Shown here: in pieces, positions 26,227-35,839 of the stretch | How positions within the stretch are numbered: the stretch's first letter is position 1 | How the letters are laid out: every line of letters starts with the position of its first letter | Assembly (NCBI RefSeq): GCF_000948975.2 | Contig: NZ_CP059735.1 | Coordinates: forward strand, 3,286,001 to 3,350,000 | Direction: 5' to 3' | Origin: Thalassomonas actiniarum | GTDB lineage: Bacteria > Pseudomonadota > Gammaproteobacteria > Enterobacterales > Alteromonadaceae | Length of the DNA: 64,000 nt | Made by a program: the position numbers and the translations under genes | Notes under the pieces: generated by a model | Database searches by the model: none | Told to the model about the DNA's origin: nothing | What the model saw: only the letters and a program-made list of their open reading frames with translations

Positions 26227-28884
26227 TCATAAAAAATTCTCCCTGGAAGCTGATAAAAACCGTTTATGGTAGAGTTTATGTCCTTCATCCACGACAATCA
26301 GTATGCTGGCTATCAACAGCAACATAGTCCACTGCTGCAATGTGACCGGAGATAAAGCCAGCCAGTCTTTTAAACCCGGGGTATACATGGCGGCTATATG
26401 GATCCCTTGGGCCGCGAGCATACCAAACAGCAGGAATTTGTTGCCGAAAAAATACTGCCTGAAAATAGACAAGTGTTCAGAGCGGCTATTTAAAACATGC
26501 ACATTTTCGAATAACACCATCAGCAGCAGTGTCAGGTTGCGGGCCTGGGCTTCGGCAACACCGGCATCAAGTTGCCATTTAAAAAAGCTAAAGGCCAGTG
26601 TTCCCATCACTAAGGCATTGATCAGCACCCGCTCTATCATCAGGGGATTGAAAATCGCTTCATCCGGCGGCCGCGCCTGTTGCCTGAGTTCATTGCCTTC
26701 GGCCGGTTCAAATGCCAGCGCCACATCCTGAATACCGTTAGTGACAAGGTTGAGCCATAATAATTGCAGCGGAAATAACGGCAAAGGGGTAGAAAAAAGC
26801 AGGGAGAACAACACCAATAAAATTTCCGCAGCCCCGGTGGAGATCAATAAGAAAATAACCTTACGGATATTATTATAAACAACCCTGCCCTGGCGGATCC
26901 CCTGGACGATGGAGGCAAAATTATCATCGGTAAGAATAATATCGGCACTCTCGCGTGCGACATCCGTACCGCGCAGCCCCATGGCAATGCCGACATGAGC
27001 CTGGGTTAATGCCGGTGCATCATTGACACCGTCACCGGTAACGGCAACAAAGTCGCCATCGTGCATAAGCTGATCGATAATTTGTTTTTTTTGATGCGGA
27101 GAAACCCGGGCAAAGACATTGCTGCCATGGATACATAAACTAAAGCTACTTTTGCCCTGCCGGTAAGCCTGAGCTAACTGCTCCCCGGTGACCGCCAGCA
27201 TTTTCCGGTCGGCAATACCTGCTTCCCGGGCCAGGGCCAGCGCGGTATCGGGATGATCGCCGGTGATCATGGCGACATTGATATCCGCCTGTTTGCACTC
27301 AGCGATGGCATCAGGCACTTCCGGACGCAGGGGATCTATCATACCCACCAAACCGATAAAGGTTAAACCATGCAATGCCTGGTCAAGCTGACCGTCAATA
27401 CTGTCCACCTGGCGATATGCCAGCCCCAGCACCCGCTGTCCACGGGCTGCCAGGGCATTTGCCTGTGCAGTTACCCCCGCCATAGCCTGCTCGGGGGCGC
27501 ACATGGTCAACAACTTTTCGACACTGCCTTTAACAAAGACAGTGTTCTTCCCCCGATAAAGATTCACACTGGCGCAATAGGCATTCTCGGATTCATAGGG
27601 GATTTGCCCAAGCTCAGGACAGGCTTTACGTGTTGTTTGATAATCCAGGCCGTATTTATGGGCCAGCAGTAAAAAAGCAACATCCACCATGTCCCCCTGT
27701 CCGCTCCAGCCCTGCGGTGATTGTTCCAGATAGGCTTCATTTGCCAACAGGCCTGCCACCACCAGCAATTCTACCCGAGCGATTTTCCCCCCCTGTTCAC
27801 AGGCCGATATTTCCCCTTCGGGATTGAGCCCCTGGCCGCTTACCTGATAGCGGCTGTTGTCCGTGAGGCAGATATTTTTTATCGTCATTTCATTGACCGT
27901 TAACGTGCCGGTTTTATCGGAGGCGATATAAGTACATGAACCTAAAGCCTCAACCGCCAGTAAGTTACGGATGATCACTTTAACTCTGGCCATGCGGCGC
28001 ATGCCGATTGCCAGGGCTACGGTAATCGCGGCGGGTAGTCCTTCGGGAATGGCCGATACCGCAAGCGCTACCGCCAGAAGAAAGACACTGCCCAGGTTAT
28101 CGCCGCGGATCAGGGTAATAATAAAAATTAACGCGATTAAGAGCAGGATCCCGTAGGTGATCCTCAGGGTGAAAGTTTCAATACGCAATAATAACGGCGG
28201 CTTGGTTTGTTCATGCCCGACATCCGAAGCGATTTTTCCTATTTCGGTATTTTCTCCGGTGGCAATCACATGCCCCAGCCCCCGTCCGCGCATGACCACA
28301 GTACCGGCATAACAAAAACACGGCTTGTCTCTTCCCTTATCATCGGTATCATTAACGGCTTTTTGCCGATCCCCTTCAAGCACAAGACAGCCAGGCTCCA
28401 AGGACTTTTCTACCGCCATCGACTCCCCGGTGATCATAGATTCATCAACCTGCAAATCATCGTGGCTGCACAAACGAATGTCCGCCGGGATCTTATCTCC
28501 CGAAACCAGTTTCACCAGGTCTCCCACCACCAGATCGGCGCTGTTGATTTTCACCACTTTATTATCCCGTATCACATAGGCATAAGAAGGCACCATCTCT
28601 TTCAGGGCACTGGCGGCTTTTTCTGCGGAAAACTCCTGTATGGTGCCGATAACCGCATTAAGTATCAGCACGGCAAAAATGAAGAAGGCATTGATGTGCT
28701 GCCCGAGGAAAAAGGACACCAGGGCAGCGACAAACAACACATAAATAAAGGGACTGATAAATTGGCGCACAAAGATACCGATTAGCTTGGGCGGTTTGGC
28801 TTCGGGCAAGGTATTACTGCCGAATTTGCTCAACCGCTGCTTAGCTTGGTCGGCCGTCAAGTGTTCAGGAAACGCAGTGGACAT
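26227..28884 (-). CDS. P-type (P2-like) cation-transporting ATPase
   Basis: The 885-aa pump contains all catalytic elements: TGES (152-155, actuator), the phosphorylation site DKTGTLT (Asp323), the nucleotide-binding domain, and GDGVNDAPAL in the hinge. The M4 motif is PEGLP (280-284). It resembles bacterial P2-type ATPases related to Ca2+ and Na+ pumps. In M6 the line reads NLVTNGIQDVALAFEP, where SERCA-type pumps have NLVTDG; the key Asp is Asn here, so Ca2+ specificity is doubtful. Alternatives are Na+, K+/H+ or another cation. Ten membrane helices are expected. Confidence 0.92.
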   Translation of the reverse strand: MSTAFPEHLTADQAKQRLSKFGSNTLPEAKPPKLIGIFVRQFISPFIYVLFVAALVSFFLGQHINAFFIFAVLILNAVIGTIQEFSAEKAASALKEMVPSYAYVIRDNKVVKINSADLVVGDLVKLVSGDKIPADIRLCSHDDLQVDESMITGESMAVEKSLEPGCLVLEGDRQKAVNDTDDKGRDKPCFCYAGTVVMRGRGLGHVIATGENTEIGKIASDVGHEQTKPPLLLRIETFTLRITYGILLLIALIFIITLIRGDNLGSVFLLAVALAVSAIPEGLPAAITVALAIGMRRMARVKVIIRNLLAVEALGSCTYIASDKTGTLTVNEMTIKNICLTDNSRYQVSGQGLNPEGEISACEQGGKIARVELLVVAGLLANEAYLEQSPQGWSGQGDMVDVAFLLLAHKYGLDYQTTRKACPELGQIPYESENAYCASVNLYRGKNTVFVKGSVEKLLTMCAPEQAMAGVTAQANALAARGQRVLGLAYRQVDSIDGQLDQALHGLTFIGLVGMIDPLRPEVPDAIAECKQADINVAMITGDHPDTALALAREAGIADRKMLAVTGEQLAQAYRQGKSSFSLCIHGSNVFARVSPHQKKQIIDQLMHDGDFVAVTGDGVNDAPALTQAHVGIAMGLRGTDVARESADIILTDDNFASIVQGIRQGRVVYNNIRKVIFLLISTGAAEILLVLFSLLFSTPLPLFPLQLLWLNLVTNGIQDVALAFEPAEGNELRQQARPPDEAIFNPLMIERVLINALVMGTLAFSFFKWQLDAGVAEAQARNLTLLLMVLFENVHVLNSRSEHLSIFRQYFFGNKFLLFGMLAAQGIHIAAMYTPGLKDWLALSPVTLQQWTMLLLIASILIVVDEGHKLYHKRFLSASRENFL

Positions 28885-28993
28885 GCTAGTTCATTGAGTA
28901 TGTATTTGTTATGACATGATATTAGCCGATAATTCTCCCTTAGGTTAAAAATACCTGCATGCCACCAAGGTTTTGCTCCACTCCCCGATGGCT

Positions 28994-29833
28994 TTACTCC
29001 TTACCCGGGGCAAGCACCGCCTTCCTGCGGTAAATAATGTGATAAACCAGAGCCACCAACACACCGCCCCCGATAATATTGCCTAGAATAACAGGCATAA
29101 GATTATGTAAAAAGCCCGCCCAGGAGAGGGCCTGCATCGTCGCATCGCCCTGTCCGGCAGCGTATTTTTCCAGCATAGCCAGGGGAATAAAGTACATATT
29201 GGCAATACTATGTTCAAAACCTGCGGCGACAAAGGCCGAAATCGGAAAAACAATCGCCACCGCTTTGTCCACAACGCTGCGCCCGGCAAAGGCCATCCAT
29301 ACCGCAAGACACACCAATACATTACATAAAATGCCTTTAAAAAAAGCCTGCCACAAAGGCATACTACATTTGATAACACCGATTTTTAGATAGGTTTCGC
29401 CAATGAGGCCCTGATTCATCTCGGTATGTCCGGATATAAACACCAGGCAGGCCAGTGCCGATGCGCCGATAAAATTGCCCAGACAAACGAGCAGCCAATT
29501 CTTTAACAACTGCTTTGTGGTAATGTGCCTTTCCGCCCAGGCCATCACCAGCAGGTTATTGCCGGTAAACAATTCAGCACCGGCAACCACTACCAGCAAG
29601 AGTCCCAGGCAAAACACTAAACCGCCGAGCAACTGGCTGGCGGCAAAACTTAACAATGGGTCGGATTTAACGATCACATAATAAAGGCCTCCCAGGCCGA
29701 TAAAGGCTCCGGCAAGCACGCCAAGCATCAATACCGACAACCAGGGCAAACCGGCCTTGGCTACACCTATATTTTTAACCCGCTCAGAAATATCTTTGGG
29801 AGCAAAGGCATCGAAACCATAAATATCCGACAT
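28994..29833 (-). CDS. focA: Formate/nitrite transporter family channel (FocA-like)
   Basis: The 279-aa protein (from ATG 29833, with GAGGAG six bases upstream; the adjacent ATG at 29836 is possible) is a six-helix FNT channel. Visible family motifs include AGAFIGLGG near the start, ELFTGNNLL, and the GFEHSIANMYFIPL block containing the central-pore His in a helix break. It moves formate across the inner membrane. It is divergent from a formate dehydrogenase operon and shares a short regulatory region with it, so formate is the likely substrate. Confidence 0.92.
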   Translation of the reverse strand: MSDIYGFDAFAPKDISERVKNIGVAKAGLPWLSVLMLGVLAGAFIGLGGLYYVIVKSDPLLSFAASQLLGGLVFCLGLLLVVVAGAELFTGNNLLVMAWAERHITTKQLLKNWLLVCLGNFIGASALACLVFISGHTEMNQGLIGETYLKIGVIKCSMPLWQAFFKGILCNVLVCLAVWMAFAGRSVVDKAVAIVFPISAFVAAGFEHSIANMYFIPLAMLEKYAAGQGDATMQALSWAGFLHNLMPVILGNIIGGGVLVALVYHIIYRRKAVLAPGKE

Positions 29834-29888
29834 CATCTTCTCCTCAAGGCAAGTCAGCCCGGATGTTTCATCTATAAGTGATATTAGT

Positions 29889-29902
29889 CTGATCCAAATC
29901 AT
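29889..29902. promoter_or_regulatory. FNR-like binding site between focA and the formate dehydrogenase operon
   Basis: The 14-mer CTGATCCAAATCAT keeps the FNR half-sites TGAT and ATCA with the standard 4-base spacer (consensus TTGATNNNNATCAA). It lies in the 145-bp gap between the two divergent genes and could activate both under low oxygen. A CRP-type protein could also use such a site. Confidence 0.6.
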
Positions 29903-29978
29903 TTTATTTGCAAAAATTTTATTCGCGACTGCCAATGCCGTCTACACTGGTAGTGCGGGTTTTGTGAAGGAGGCGAAA

Positions 29979-32072
29979 ATGTCCGAGCAAATGATCAACA
30001 GCATTTGCCCCTTTTGCGGCGTAGGGTGTGGTATTTGTCTTAAGGTGGATAAAACGCAAAGGCGCTTAAGTGTCGAGCCCATGGCCAACCACCCCGTCAG
30101 TAAGAGCAAATTATGCGAAAAAGGCTGGAGTACGGCTTACGGTGTCAGCGAAATTGACCGCATTACCACCCCGTTAAAACGAGTCAACAAAAACTTTTAT
30201 CCCATCAGCTGGCAGGAAGCACTGACGGATATCGCCGCAGAACTCAAGGATATCTCAGCCGAATCCGGGCCGAAAGCACTTGGGGTGATCTCCAGCGCCC
30301 GGGCCAGCAATGAGGACAACTATGCGGCGCAAAAATTTGCCCGCACTGTGCTTAAAACCAACAATATCGACCACTGCGCCCGTATCTGTCACAGCCCGAC
30401 AGTAGCGGGATTAAAACAAACCTTAGGTTCGGGCGCCATGACCAACAGCGCCAAGGATATCTTTGCAACCGAGCTGATCTTGATCATCGGCGCAGATCCC
30501 ACGGAAAATCACAGCGTCATAGGCGGACACATTATGCAGGCCAGGCTCGACGGCGCACAGTTAATCGTGATCGATCCCAGGGTGACCCGGCTGGCAAAAC
30601 TCAGCTCTATGCATTTACAGCTGAAACTTGGCACCAACATCGCCCTGATCAATGCCATGCTCCACACCATCATCAAAGAAAACTGGCACAATTCAGCCTT
30701 TATCCGCGAGCGCTGCTCCGGCTTTGAGCAACTGGCGCAGCAGGTCAAAGACATCGCCCCCGAGTCGGTGGCCGATATCACCGGGGTCAGTGGCGAACAA
30801 ATCAAAGCGGCAGCCAAAGCCTATAGCCAGGCGAAACGGGCAATGATTTGTTACGGCATGGGCATCACCCAATATGTCAGCGGCACCAATAATGTTATGG
30901 CCCTGTCAAACCTGGCGCTGGTCTGTGGCCATATCGGCAAACCCGGTACCGGGGTCAATCCGCTGCGCGGACAAAACAATGTCCAGGGGGCATGCGATAT
31001 GGGCTGTTTGCCCAATGTTTATAACGGCTACCAGCCGGTCGCCGATCCCCAGTCACAGGAAAAATTTACCCGGGCCTGGGGAGAAGTTGCCCGCGAGCCT
31101 GGATTAACGTCTCTGGGTATGACCAAGGCGGCGCTGTCGGGAGACTTTCGCGCCCTGATCCTTTTTGGCGAAGATCCCGTGGTTACCGATCCGGATCAAA
31201 ATCATGTGAAAAGCGCCCTGCAAAAACTGGATCTATTGGTGGTGGCCGAGCTTAGCCTGACAGAAACCGCCAAACTGGCCGATTATATCCTGCCGGCGGC
31301 TTCCTTTGCCGAAAAAGACGGGACTTTTACCAATTGCGAGCGCCGGGTACAAAGGGTGCGCAAAGCGCTGCCGGAGCTTGGCGAGTGCAAAGGCGACTGG
31401 CAATGGCTGCAGGCCCTGGCGCAGGCGATGGGCAGCACCAAGCTCAACTGGCAAAACAGCGAGCAGGTTTTTGATGAACTGGCATCCCTGACACCCGCCT
31501 ACCAGGCAATGACTTATGTAAAAATTGATCAATATCAGGGACTGCAATGGCCCTGTACAGCGCAGAGCCCGCTGGGCACTGAGATATTACACACAAAAAC
31601 CTTTCCCATAGGCAAAGCCAAACTGATCCCGGTTAATTATGTGGAAATAGATGAAGATATCGATAAAAGCTATCCGCTGCAACTGACCACCAACCGTTTA
31701 CATTTTCATTACGGCTGCGGCTCCATGACCCGAAAATCTCCCTTATTGGAGCGGGAAACTCCGCCGGGGATCTTGTTTATCAACCCAAAAGATGCCAGGC
31801 GCTATAACATCCATCAACAGGCAGCCGTCGGCATTAAATCACGCCGCGGTTATGTTGAAACCCGGGCAATGCTCACAGAAGACGTCCCCGAAGGCCTGGT
31901 GAGCATGCCTTATCATTTTAAAGAAGCGCCTTCGAACCAGCTTACCAATACCGCGCAAGATCCGGTGACCAAAATGCCTGAGCTTAAGGCTTGTGCCGTC
32001 AGTGTATTTCCGCTACTGCCGCCAAGGGAGCCCAAGCCGGTATCACAGTTGCAGGTCGACGCATTGAGGTGA
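29979..32072 (+). CDS. fdhF: Formate dehydrogenase catalytic subunit, molybdopterin enzyme (Cys form)
   Basis: The 697-aa protein opens with the [4Fe-4S] ligand pattern CPFCGVGCG...LCEKGW, then a bis-MGD oxidoreductase fold. The active-site segment ARICHSPTVAGL has Cys137-His138 where E. coli FdhF has selenocysteine-His, so this is a selenium-independent enzyme. It lacks the long N-terminal Fe-S extension of NuoG-like FdhA proteins. The start at ATG 29979 has AAGGAGG six bases upstream. It is followed by an Fe-S and a flavin subunit gene, so electrons from formate probably go to NAD(P)+ or another soluble carrier. Confidence 0.9.
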   Translation: MSEQMINSICPFCGVGCGICLKVDKTQRRLSVEPMANHPVSKSKLCEKGWSTAYGVSEIDRITTPLKRVNKNFYPISWQEALTDIAAELKDISAESGPKALGVISSARASNEDNYAAQKFARTVLKTNNIDHCARICHSPTVAGLKQTLGSGAMTNSAKDIFATELILIIGADPTENHSVIGGHIMQARLDGAQLIVIDPRVTRLAKLSSMHLQLKLGTNIALINAMLHTIIKENWHNSAFIRERCSGFEQLAQQVKDIAPESVADITGVSGEQIKAAAKAYSQAKRAMICYGMGITQYVSGTNNVMALSNLALVCGHIGKPGTGVNPLRGQNNVQGACDMGCLPNVYNGYQPVADPQSQEKFTRAWGEVAREPGLTSLGMTKAALSGDFRALILFGEDPVVTDPDQNHVKSALQKLDLLVVAELSLTETAKLADYILPAASFAEKDGTFTNCERRVQRVRKALPELGECKGDWQWLQALAQAMGSTKLNWQNSEQVFDELASLTPAYQAMTYVKIDQYQGLQWPCTAQSPLGTEILHTKTFPIGKAKLIPVNYVEIDEDIDKSYPLQLTTNRLHFHYGCGSMTRKSPLLERETPPGILFINPKDARRYNIHQQAAVGIKSRRGYVETRAMLTEDVPEGLVSMPYHFKEAPSNQLTNTAQDPVTKMPELKACAVSVFPLLPPREPKPVSQLQVDALR

Positions 32073-32075
32073 TAC

Positions 32076-33098
32076 ATGCAAAGTTATCTGCTTGATGATG
32101 TACAAACGTTACAACGCCACCTGGCGAAATCTTTTACCTTTTACCAGGTGGTAAAAAGCCCGCAGCAGCAATGTTACTGGCAACAGCTGGATGATTCAGC
32201 GCATGACGGGAAGCTGCCGCCACTTATCAGCGAACAGCCGCTGAGCTCAGCCAAAGGGTATTTTTTTGCCGAGCATGAGAAAGTACTGGCTTTTAACGGC
32301 ACAGAGTTTCGCGAAACCCTGCCCACCCCGCCGCCATTTGTGCTTTTTGGTGTACAAAGCTGCGATCTCAGCGCGATTTATTATCAGGATATTTTCTTTA
32401 AAGCAGATCCCTACTACCAGGCGAGGCGCAAGCAGGCATTATTGGTCGGGCTTGATTGCACCAGCCCCTGCCGACACGGTTTTTGTCCCACCGTCGACGC
32501 CGGACCCGGGGTCAGGAGTCATACTGCCGATCTTACCCTGCATCCCCTGGATAATAACCGTTACCTGCTGATAGAAAACACGGCTAAAGGCCTCCGGGCA
32601 CTTGCAGGCCTGGACCTGCCGCTGGCCGGGGAGCAAGACCAGGAGCAAAGGCAGCAGAATTTACAGCAATGCGAGCAGGGTTTTGCCGATGCCAGGCATA
32701 TCAGCTTGGGGATCGCAAAAATCAATGATCACAGCATTGCCGACAAGGTATGGCAGGAAATGGCAATCCAGTGCATCGGCTGCTCCGGCTGTACCAGCTT
32801 ATGTCCAACCTGCTCCTGCTACGGCACGCGGGAGAAAAAGGAAAAAAACGGTGATCTCAGCCAAGAGCGTTTCTGGGATTCTTGTTTATATGAAGGGTTT
32901 CAGCGCGAAGCCAGCTTTCATAATCCGTCAACCGAGCCGGGCAAGCGGGTACAAAGGTTTTGGCAGCACAAATTCTCCAATGCCTATCTTGATGAATTTC
33001 AACGCTACGGCTGCGTTGGCTGCGGGCGCTGCGAACAGACATGCCCCGGTATTATCGGCGTGCATTCGGTAATGAAGAGGATAGTGAACCATGGCTGA
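32076..33098 (+). CDS. Iron-sulfur subunit, sulfhydrogenase beta / AsrA-like
   Basis: The 340-aa protein carries two ferredoxin-type [4Fe-4S] motifs near the C-terminus, CIGCSGCTSLCPTC and CVGCGRCEQTCPG, preceded by a domain with FGVQSCDLSAI and DCTSPC typical of the HydB (sulfhydrogenase beta) and anaerobic sulfite reductase A family. It should relay electrons between the molybdopterin subunit and the flavin subunit. It starts 3 bp after fdhF and overlaps the next gene by 8 bp, so the three subunits are made together. Confidence 0.87.
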   Translation: MQSYLLDDVQTLQRHLAKSFTFYQVVKSPQQQCYWQQLDDSAHDGKLPPLISEQPLSSAKGYFFAEHEKVLAFNGTEFRETLPTPPPFVLFGVQSCDLSAIYYQDIFFKADPYYQARRKQALLVGLDCTSPCRHGFCPTVDAGPGVRSHTADLTLHPLDNNRYLLIENTAKGLRALAGLDLPLAGEQDQEQRQQNLQQCEQGFADARHISLGIAKINDHSIADKVWQEMAIQCIGCSGCTSLCPTCSCYGTREKKEKNGDLSQERFWDSCLYEGFQREASFHNPSTEPGKRVQRFWQHKFSNAYLDEFQRYGCVGCGRCEQTCPGIIGVHSVMKRIVNHG

Positions 33099-33933
33099 AC
33101 ACATCCCGGACAGCATACAGCTCCTGAACTATATTGATGACGGCGAAGAAGCCCGCCACTACCGCTTTTGTTTAACCAATACCAGGCACCACAACCTCTG
33201 GTCAAAGGTTCAACCGGGACAATTCTTTATGCTTTATGTCCCGGGCGCGGGAGAAGCCCCTTTTACTTTCACCTCGCCCCCTGACAGCAAGGGCGAATTC
33301 AGCGCTTTTATCCGTAAAATGGGCAAGGTCACCGGCCATTTATTCGAGCTTAATCCCGGAGCTGTGCTCGGAGCCCGGGGTCCGTTTGGCCGGGGCTGGC
33401 CGATGGAAGAACTTAACAACCGGGATATTCTCATCATCGCCGGAGGATGCGGGTTAGCGCCCCTGGTTTATTTAATTGAAACCTTAACAAATTCCGGGAG
33501 CAAGTATTGCAATGAACTGACCTTAATCTACGGCGCCCGCAACCCCAAAGCACAAATGCTCAGCCCGGAGCGGCTGCGTTGGCAACAAAAAATCAAACTT
33601 TATAACACCTTTGATGAACTTAGCCCGGTGGCAACAACACAGCCGCAACTGATTAACAGCTGCCAGGGAACCCCGCTGGATATTTTAGCCGATGTCTTCG
33701 CCGGCTATTCCAGGGCGCCAACGGTGGCCTTGTTATGCGGCCCTGAGCAAATGATGCAGGCCGCGGCAACTGAACTGGTGGACTTTGGCCTGAAACCGGA
33801 TTCGGTTTTTCTCAGTGTCGAGCGGCGCATGCACTGCGCTCTGGGACTTTGCGGCCATTGTTATATCAGGCATGCTTATGCCTGCAAGCAGGGGCCGACA
33901 TTTAGCTGGCAAGCACTGCAACCGCTCATTTAA
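33091..33933 (+). CDS. FAD/NAD(P)-binding subunit, sulfhydrogenase gamma / AsrB-like
   Basis: The 280-aa protein has a ferredoxin-NADP reductase-like fold: an FAD-binding barrel with APFTFTSPP, an NAD(P)-binding domain opening with GGCGLAPLVYLIE, and a C-terminal [2Fe-2S] motif CALGLCGHC followed by a fourth Cys in YACKQGP, as in HydG, AsrB and PyrK proteins. With the preceding Fe-S subunit it would form the diaphorase part of a soluble formate dehydrogenase complex. It is the last gene of the operon. Confidence 0.87.
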   Translation: MAEHIPDSIQLLNYIDDGEEARHYRFCLTNTRHHNLWSKVQPGQFFMLYVPGAGEAPFTFTSPPDSKGEFSAFIRKMGKVTGHLFELNPGAVLGARGPFGRGWPMEELNNRDILIIAGGCGLAPLVYLIETLTNSGSKYCNELTLIYGARNPKAQMLSPERLRWQQKIKLYNTFDELSPVATTQPQLINSCQGTPLDILADVFAGYSRAPTVALLCGPEQMMQAAATELVDFGLKPDSVFLSVERRMHCALGLCGHCYIRHAYACKQGPTFSWQALQPLI

Positions 33934-34047
33934 TGGCGTGCGCCGGGGCATAACTAGCACAGGTTATTGCTGTTACTGTTCTTTTTGTTATTTTTGCTGC
34001 TTGTGCAGTTCTGCAGCAGCAATATAGCGGCTTAACCGAACAATACT

Positions 34048-34070
34048 AACCCGGCTCGATGAACCGGGTT
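34048..34070. terminator. Hairpin between convergent diaphorase and porin genes
   Basis: AACCCGG (34048-34054) and CCGGGTT (34064-34070) form a 7-bp stem between the end of the plus-strand formate dehydrogenase operon and the end of the minus-strand porin gene. T-runs are short. Confidence 0.5.
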
Positions 34071-34089
34071 AAATCACTTAAAACCGAGA

Positions 34090-34905
34090 TTAAAAGTTAT
34101 ATTTAGTGGTATAAATAAAACCGTTTTGGTAGGTATTGGCACCCAGTTTATCCTTGGCATAACGATACTGGATACCAAAAGATAGCTGGTCGCTATAGTG
34201 ATACCACACCGATGCCGCGCCATTTAACCCGGTTGTATCGCCGTTAATGGCGGCATATTCGTCGGCGCGCAACAATTCGATTTCATTCCAGTTAAAAAAG
34301 GTCAGTTTATGATCATCGATAAAAGTAGTGTAACCTAAGGCCCAGCCGGTCATGACACCGTTAAAGCCTGCACCGATATCGCTGTTATGGACATAATGTG
34401 CCCCTAAAAACGGCCGTATCCAAAAACCACTGTCGGTATTAACTTCATAACTGAGTCCGGCGATCAGGTTTTGCTCGTAACCCCCGGCAGAATCGCTGAA
34501 ATTAAAAATATCCCCATACCAGTTCCAGTTGGAGTCCGAAATATTGATATTCACCGTAGTTTTAGCCTCGATACGAAATTGATCCGCCCCCTGCTGGCCT
34601 GCCTGATCTGCTTTAAAATCGCCCTTCGCCGGGTTTTGCAAATAAAGAAAACCATAGACATCTCCCCAGTCGTATCCGCCCCCGGCTTCAGCGCCGACAT
34701 AACTGAAGCTTTTCTTGCCGGAGCGCTCCTGTGTGCCCTGGCTCCAGTCCCAGTAATTAACCGAGACATTAACAAAACCGCTTTCCTGCTCGGCAAAAGC
34801 AGGATTAACGTTAAAGAGCAGCCCGGTAACCAATAGCTTGCTGATGATCTGGACAGTGTTTGTTTTAATTACTTTTTTCGCTGTGTTTTTAATAACTTGG
34901 TACAT
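34090..34905 (-). CDS. Tsx-like nucleoside-specific outer membrane channel
   Basis: The 271-aa protein has a signal peptide ending in NPAFAEQ (about residues 30-38) and then a beta-barrel rich in alternating aromatic strands. The first strand, FVNVSVNYWDWSQGTQERSGKKSF, follows the Tsx family pattern, and the last residue is Phe, as in most outer membrane barrels. The start at 34905 has AAGGA upstream; in-frame codons farther upstream would remove the signal peptide from the terminus. It probably admits nucleosides or similar solutes. It follows the enoyl-CoA hydratase gene on the same strand. Confidence 0.83.
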   Translation of the reverse strand: MYQVIKNTAKKVIKTNTVQIISKLLVTGLLFNVNPAFAEQESGFVNVSVNYWDWSQGTQERSGKKSFSYVGAEAGGGYDWGDVYGFLYLQNPAKGDFKADQAGQQGADQFRIEAKTTVNINISDSNWNWYGDIFNFSDSAGGYEQNLIAGLSYEVNTDSGFWIRPFLGAHYVHNSDIGAGFNGVMTGWALGYTTFIDDHKLTFFNWNEIELLRADEYAAINGDTTGLNGAASVWYHYSDQLSFGIQYRYAKDKLGANTYQNGFIYTTKYNF

Positions 34906-34954
34906 AAGAAAGTTCCTTTTAAAATTAATAGATAAATTTTGCTTACTGAAAATG

Positions 34955-35779
34955 TTAAAACTGAGTGAAGCTGGGCCGACGCTTTTCAATGAACGCCGCC
35001 ATACCCTCTTGCTGAGCTTCACTGGCGAACAGGGAATGAAAAACCCGGCGCTCGAACAAGAGTCCCTGCGTCAGCGGCAATTCCATCGACTGCTCTATTG
35101 CCTCTTTCGCCAAAGCCACGCTTAAGCGCCCTTTCTCGCTGATGCTTTGCGCCGCGAATAAGGCTTCCTCCAGCAGGGTTTCATCCGTAAACACCCGGGC
35201 CACCAGGCCGGACTGCTCTGCTTCACTGGCCGCCATGTAACGTCCGGTTAAGATCAGATCCATGGCTTTCGCTTTGCCTATGCTGCGGGTCAGCCTTTGC
35301 GTGCCACCGATTCCGGGTATAACCCCCAGGTTAATTTCCGGCTGGGCAAACACCGCACTTTCCCCGGCATAAATCAGATCGCACATCATGGCCAGCTCAC
35401 AGCCGCCTCCCAGGGCATAACCGCAAACGGCAGCTATCTTCGGGGTTTTGATGGCAGTGAACCGCTCCCAGGGACTGAAATAATCTTCGGCTAACATTTG
35501 CTGACAGGATTTACTTTGCATTTCCTTGATGTCGGCACCGGCACAAAAGACCCGGCTGTTGCCTGTGATCACGAAACAGCCGATATCCGAATTGGCTTCA
35601 AGCTGCTGCATTTTGGCGATCAATTCCTGCATTAAGGCGCTGTTTAAAGCATTGAGGGCCTGATCGCGGTTTAGGGTAAGCAAGGCGACCTTGCCGGTGA
35701 TTTCCACCCTGACATTGGCATTTGCCTCAAAGGTTTCCTCTTTGATGTTCTCGCTGTTTTTTACCTTGATATTATTCAT
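34955..35779 (-). CDS. Enoyl-CoA hydratase/isomerase family protein
   Basis: The 274-aa crotonase-fold protein shows LNRDQALNALNSALM, the oxyanion-hole segments CAGADIKEM and CGYALGGGCELAMMCD, and the catalytic Glu in a PEINLGVIPGIGGTQRL block with two acidic positions consistent with hydratase activity. It hydrates 2-enoyl-CoA or catalyses a related acyl-CoA reaction. ATG 35779 has AAAGGAATTT upstream; the ATG at 35806 lacks one. It lies 60 bp after the membrane flavoprotein gene on the same strand, so it may join the AMP-binding/flavoprotein pathway. Confidence 0.88.
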   Translation of the reverse strand: MNNIKVKNSENIKEETFEANANVRVEITGKVALLTLNRDQALNALNSALMQELIAKMQQLEANSDIGCFVITGNSRVFCAGADIKEMQSKSCQQMLAEDYFSPWERFTAIKTPKIAAVCGYALGGGCELAMMCDLIYAGESAVFAQPEINLGVIPGIGGTQRLTRSIGKAKAMDLILTGRYMAASEAEQSGLVARVFTDETLLEEALFAAQSISEKGRLSVALAKEAIEQSMELPLTQGLLFERRVFHSLFASEAQQEGMAAFIEKRRPSFTQF

Positions 35780-35839
35780 AATAAATTCCTTTAATTGTTG
35801 ATTCATAGGCCATCACCGCCCCGGTGCTGACTGTTGGGA

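Noticed and set aside
28207-28785. 192-codon plus-strand frame with His-rich sequence
   Set aside because: Antisense to the well-supported P-type ATPase gene.
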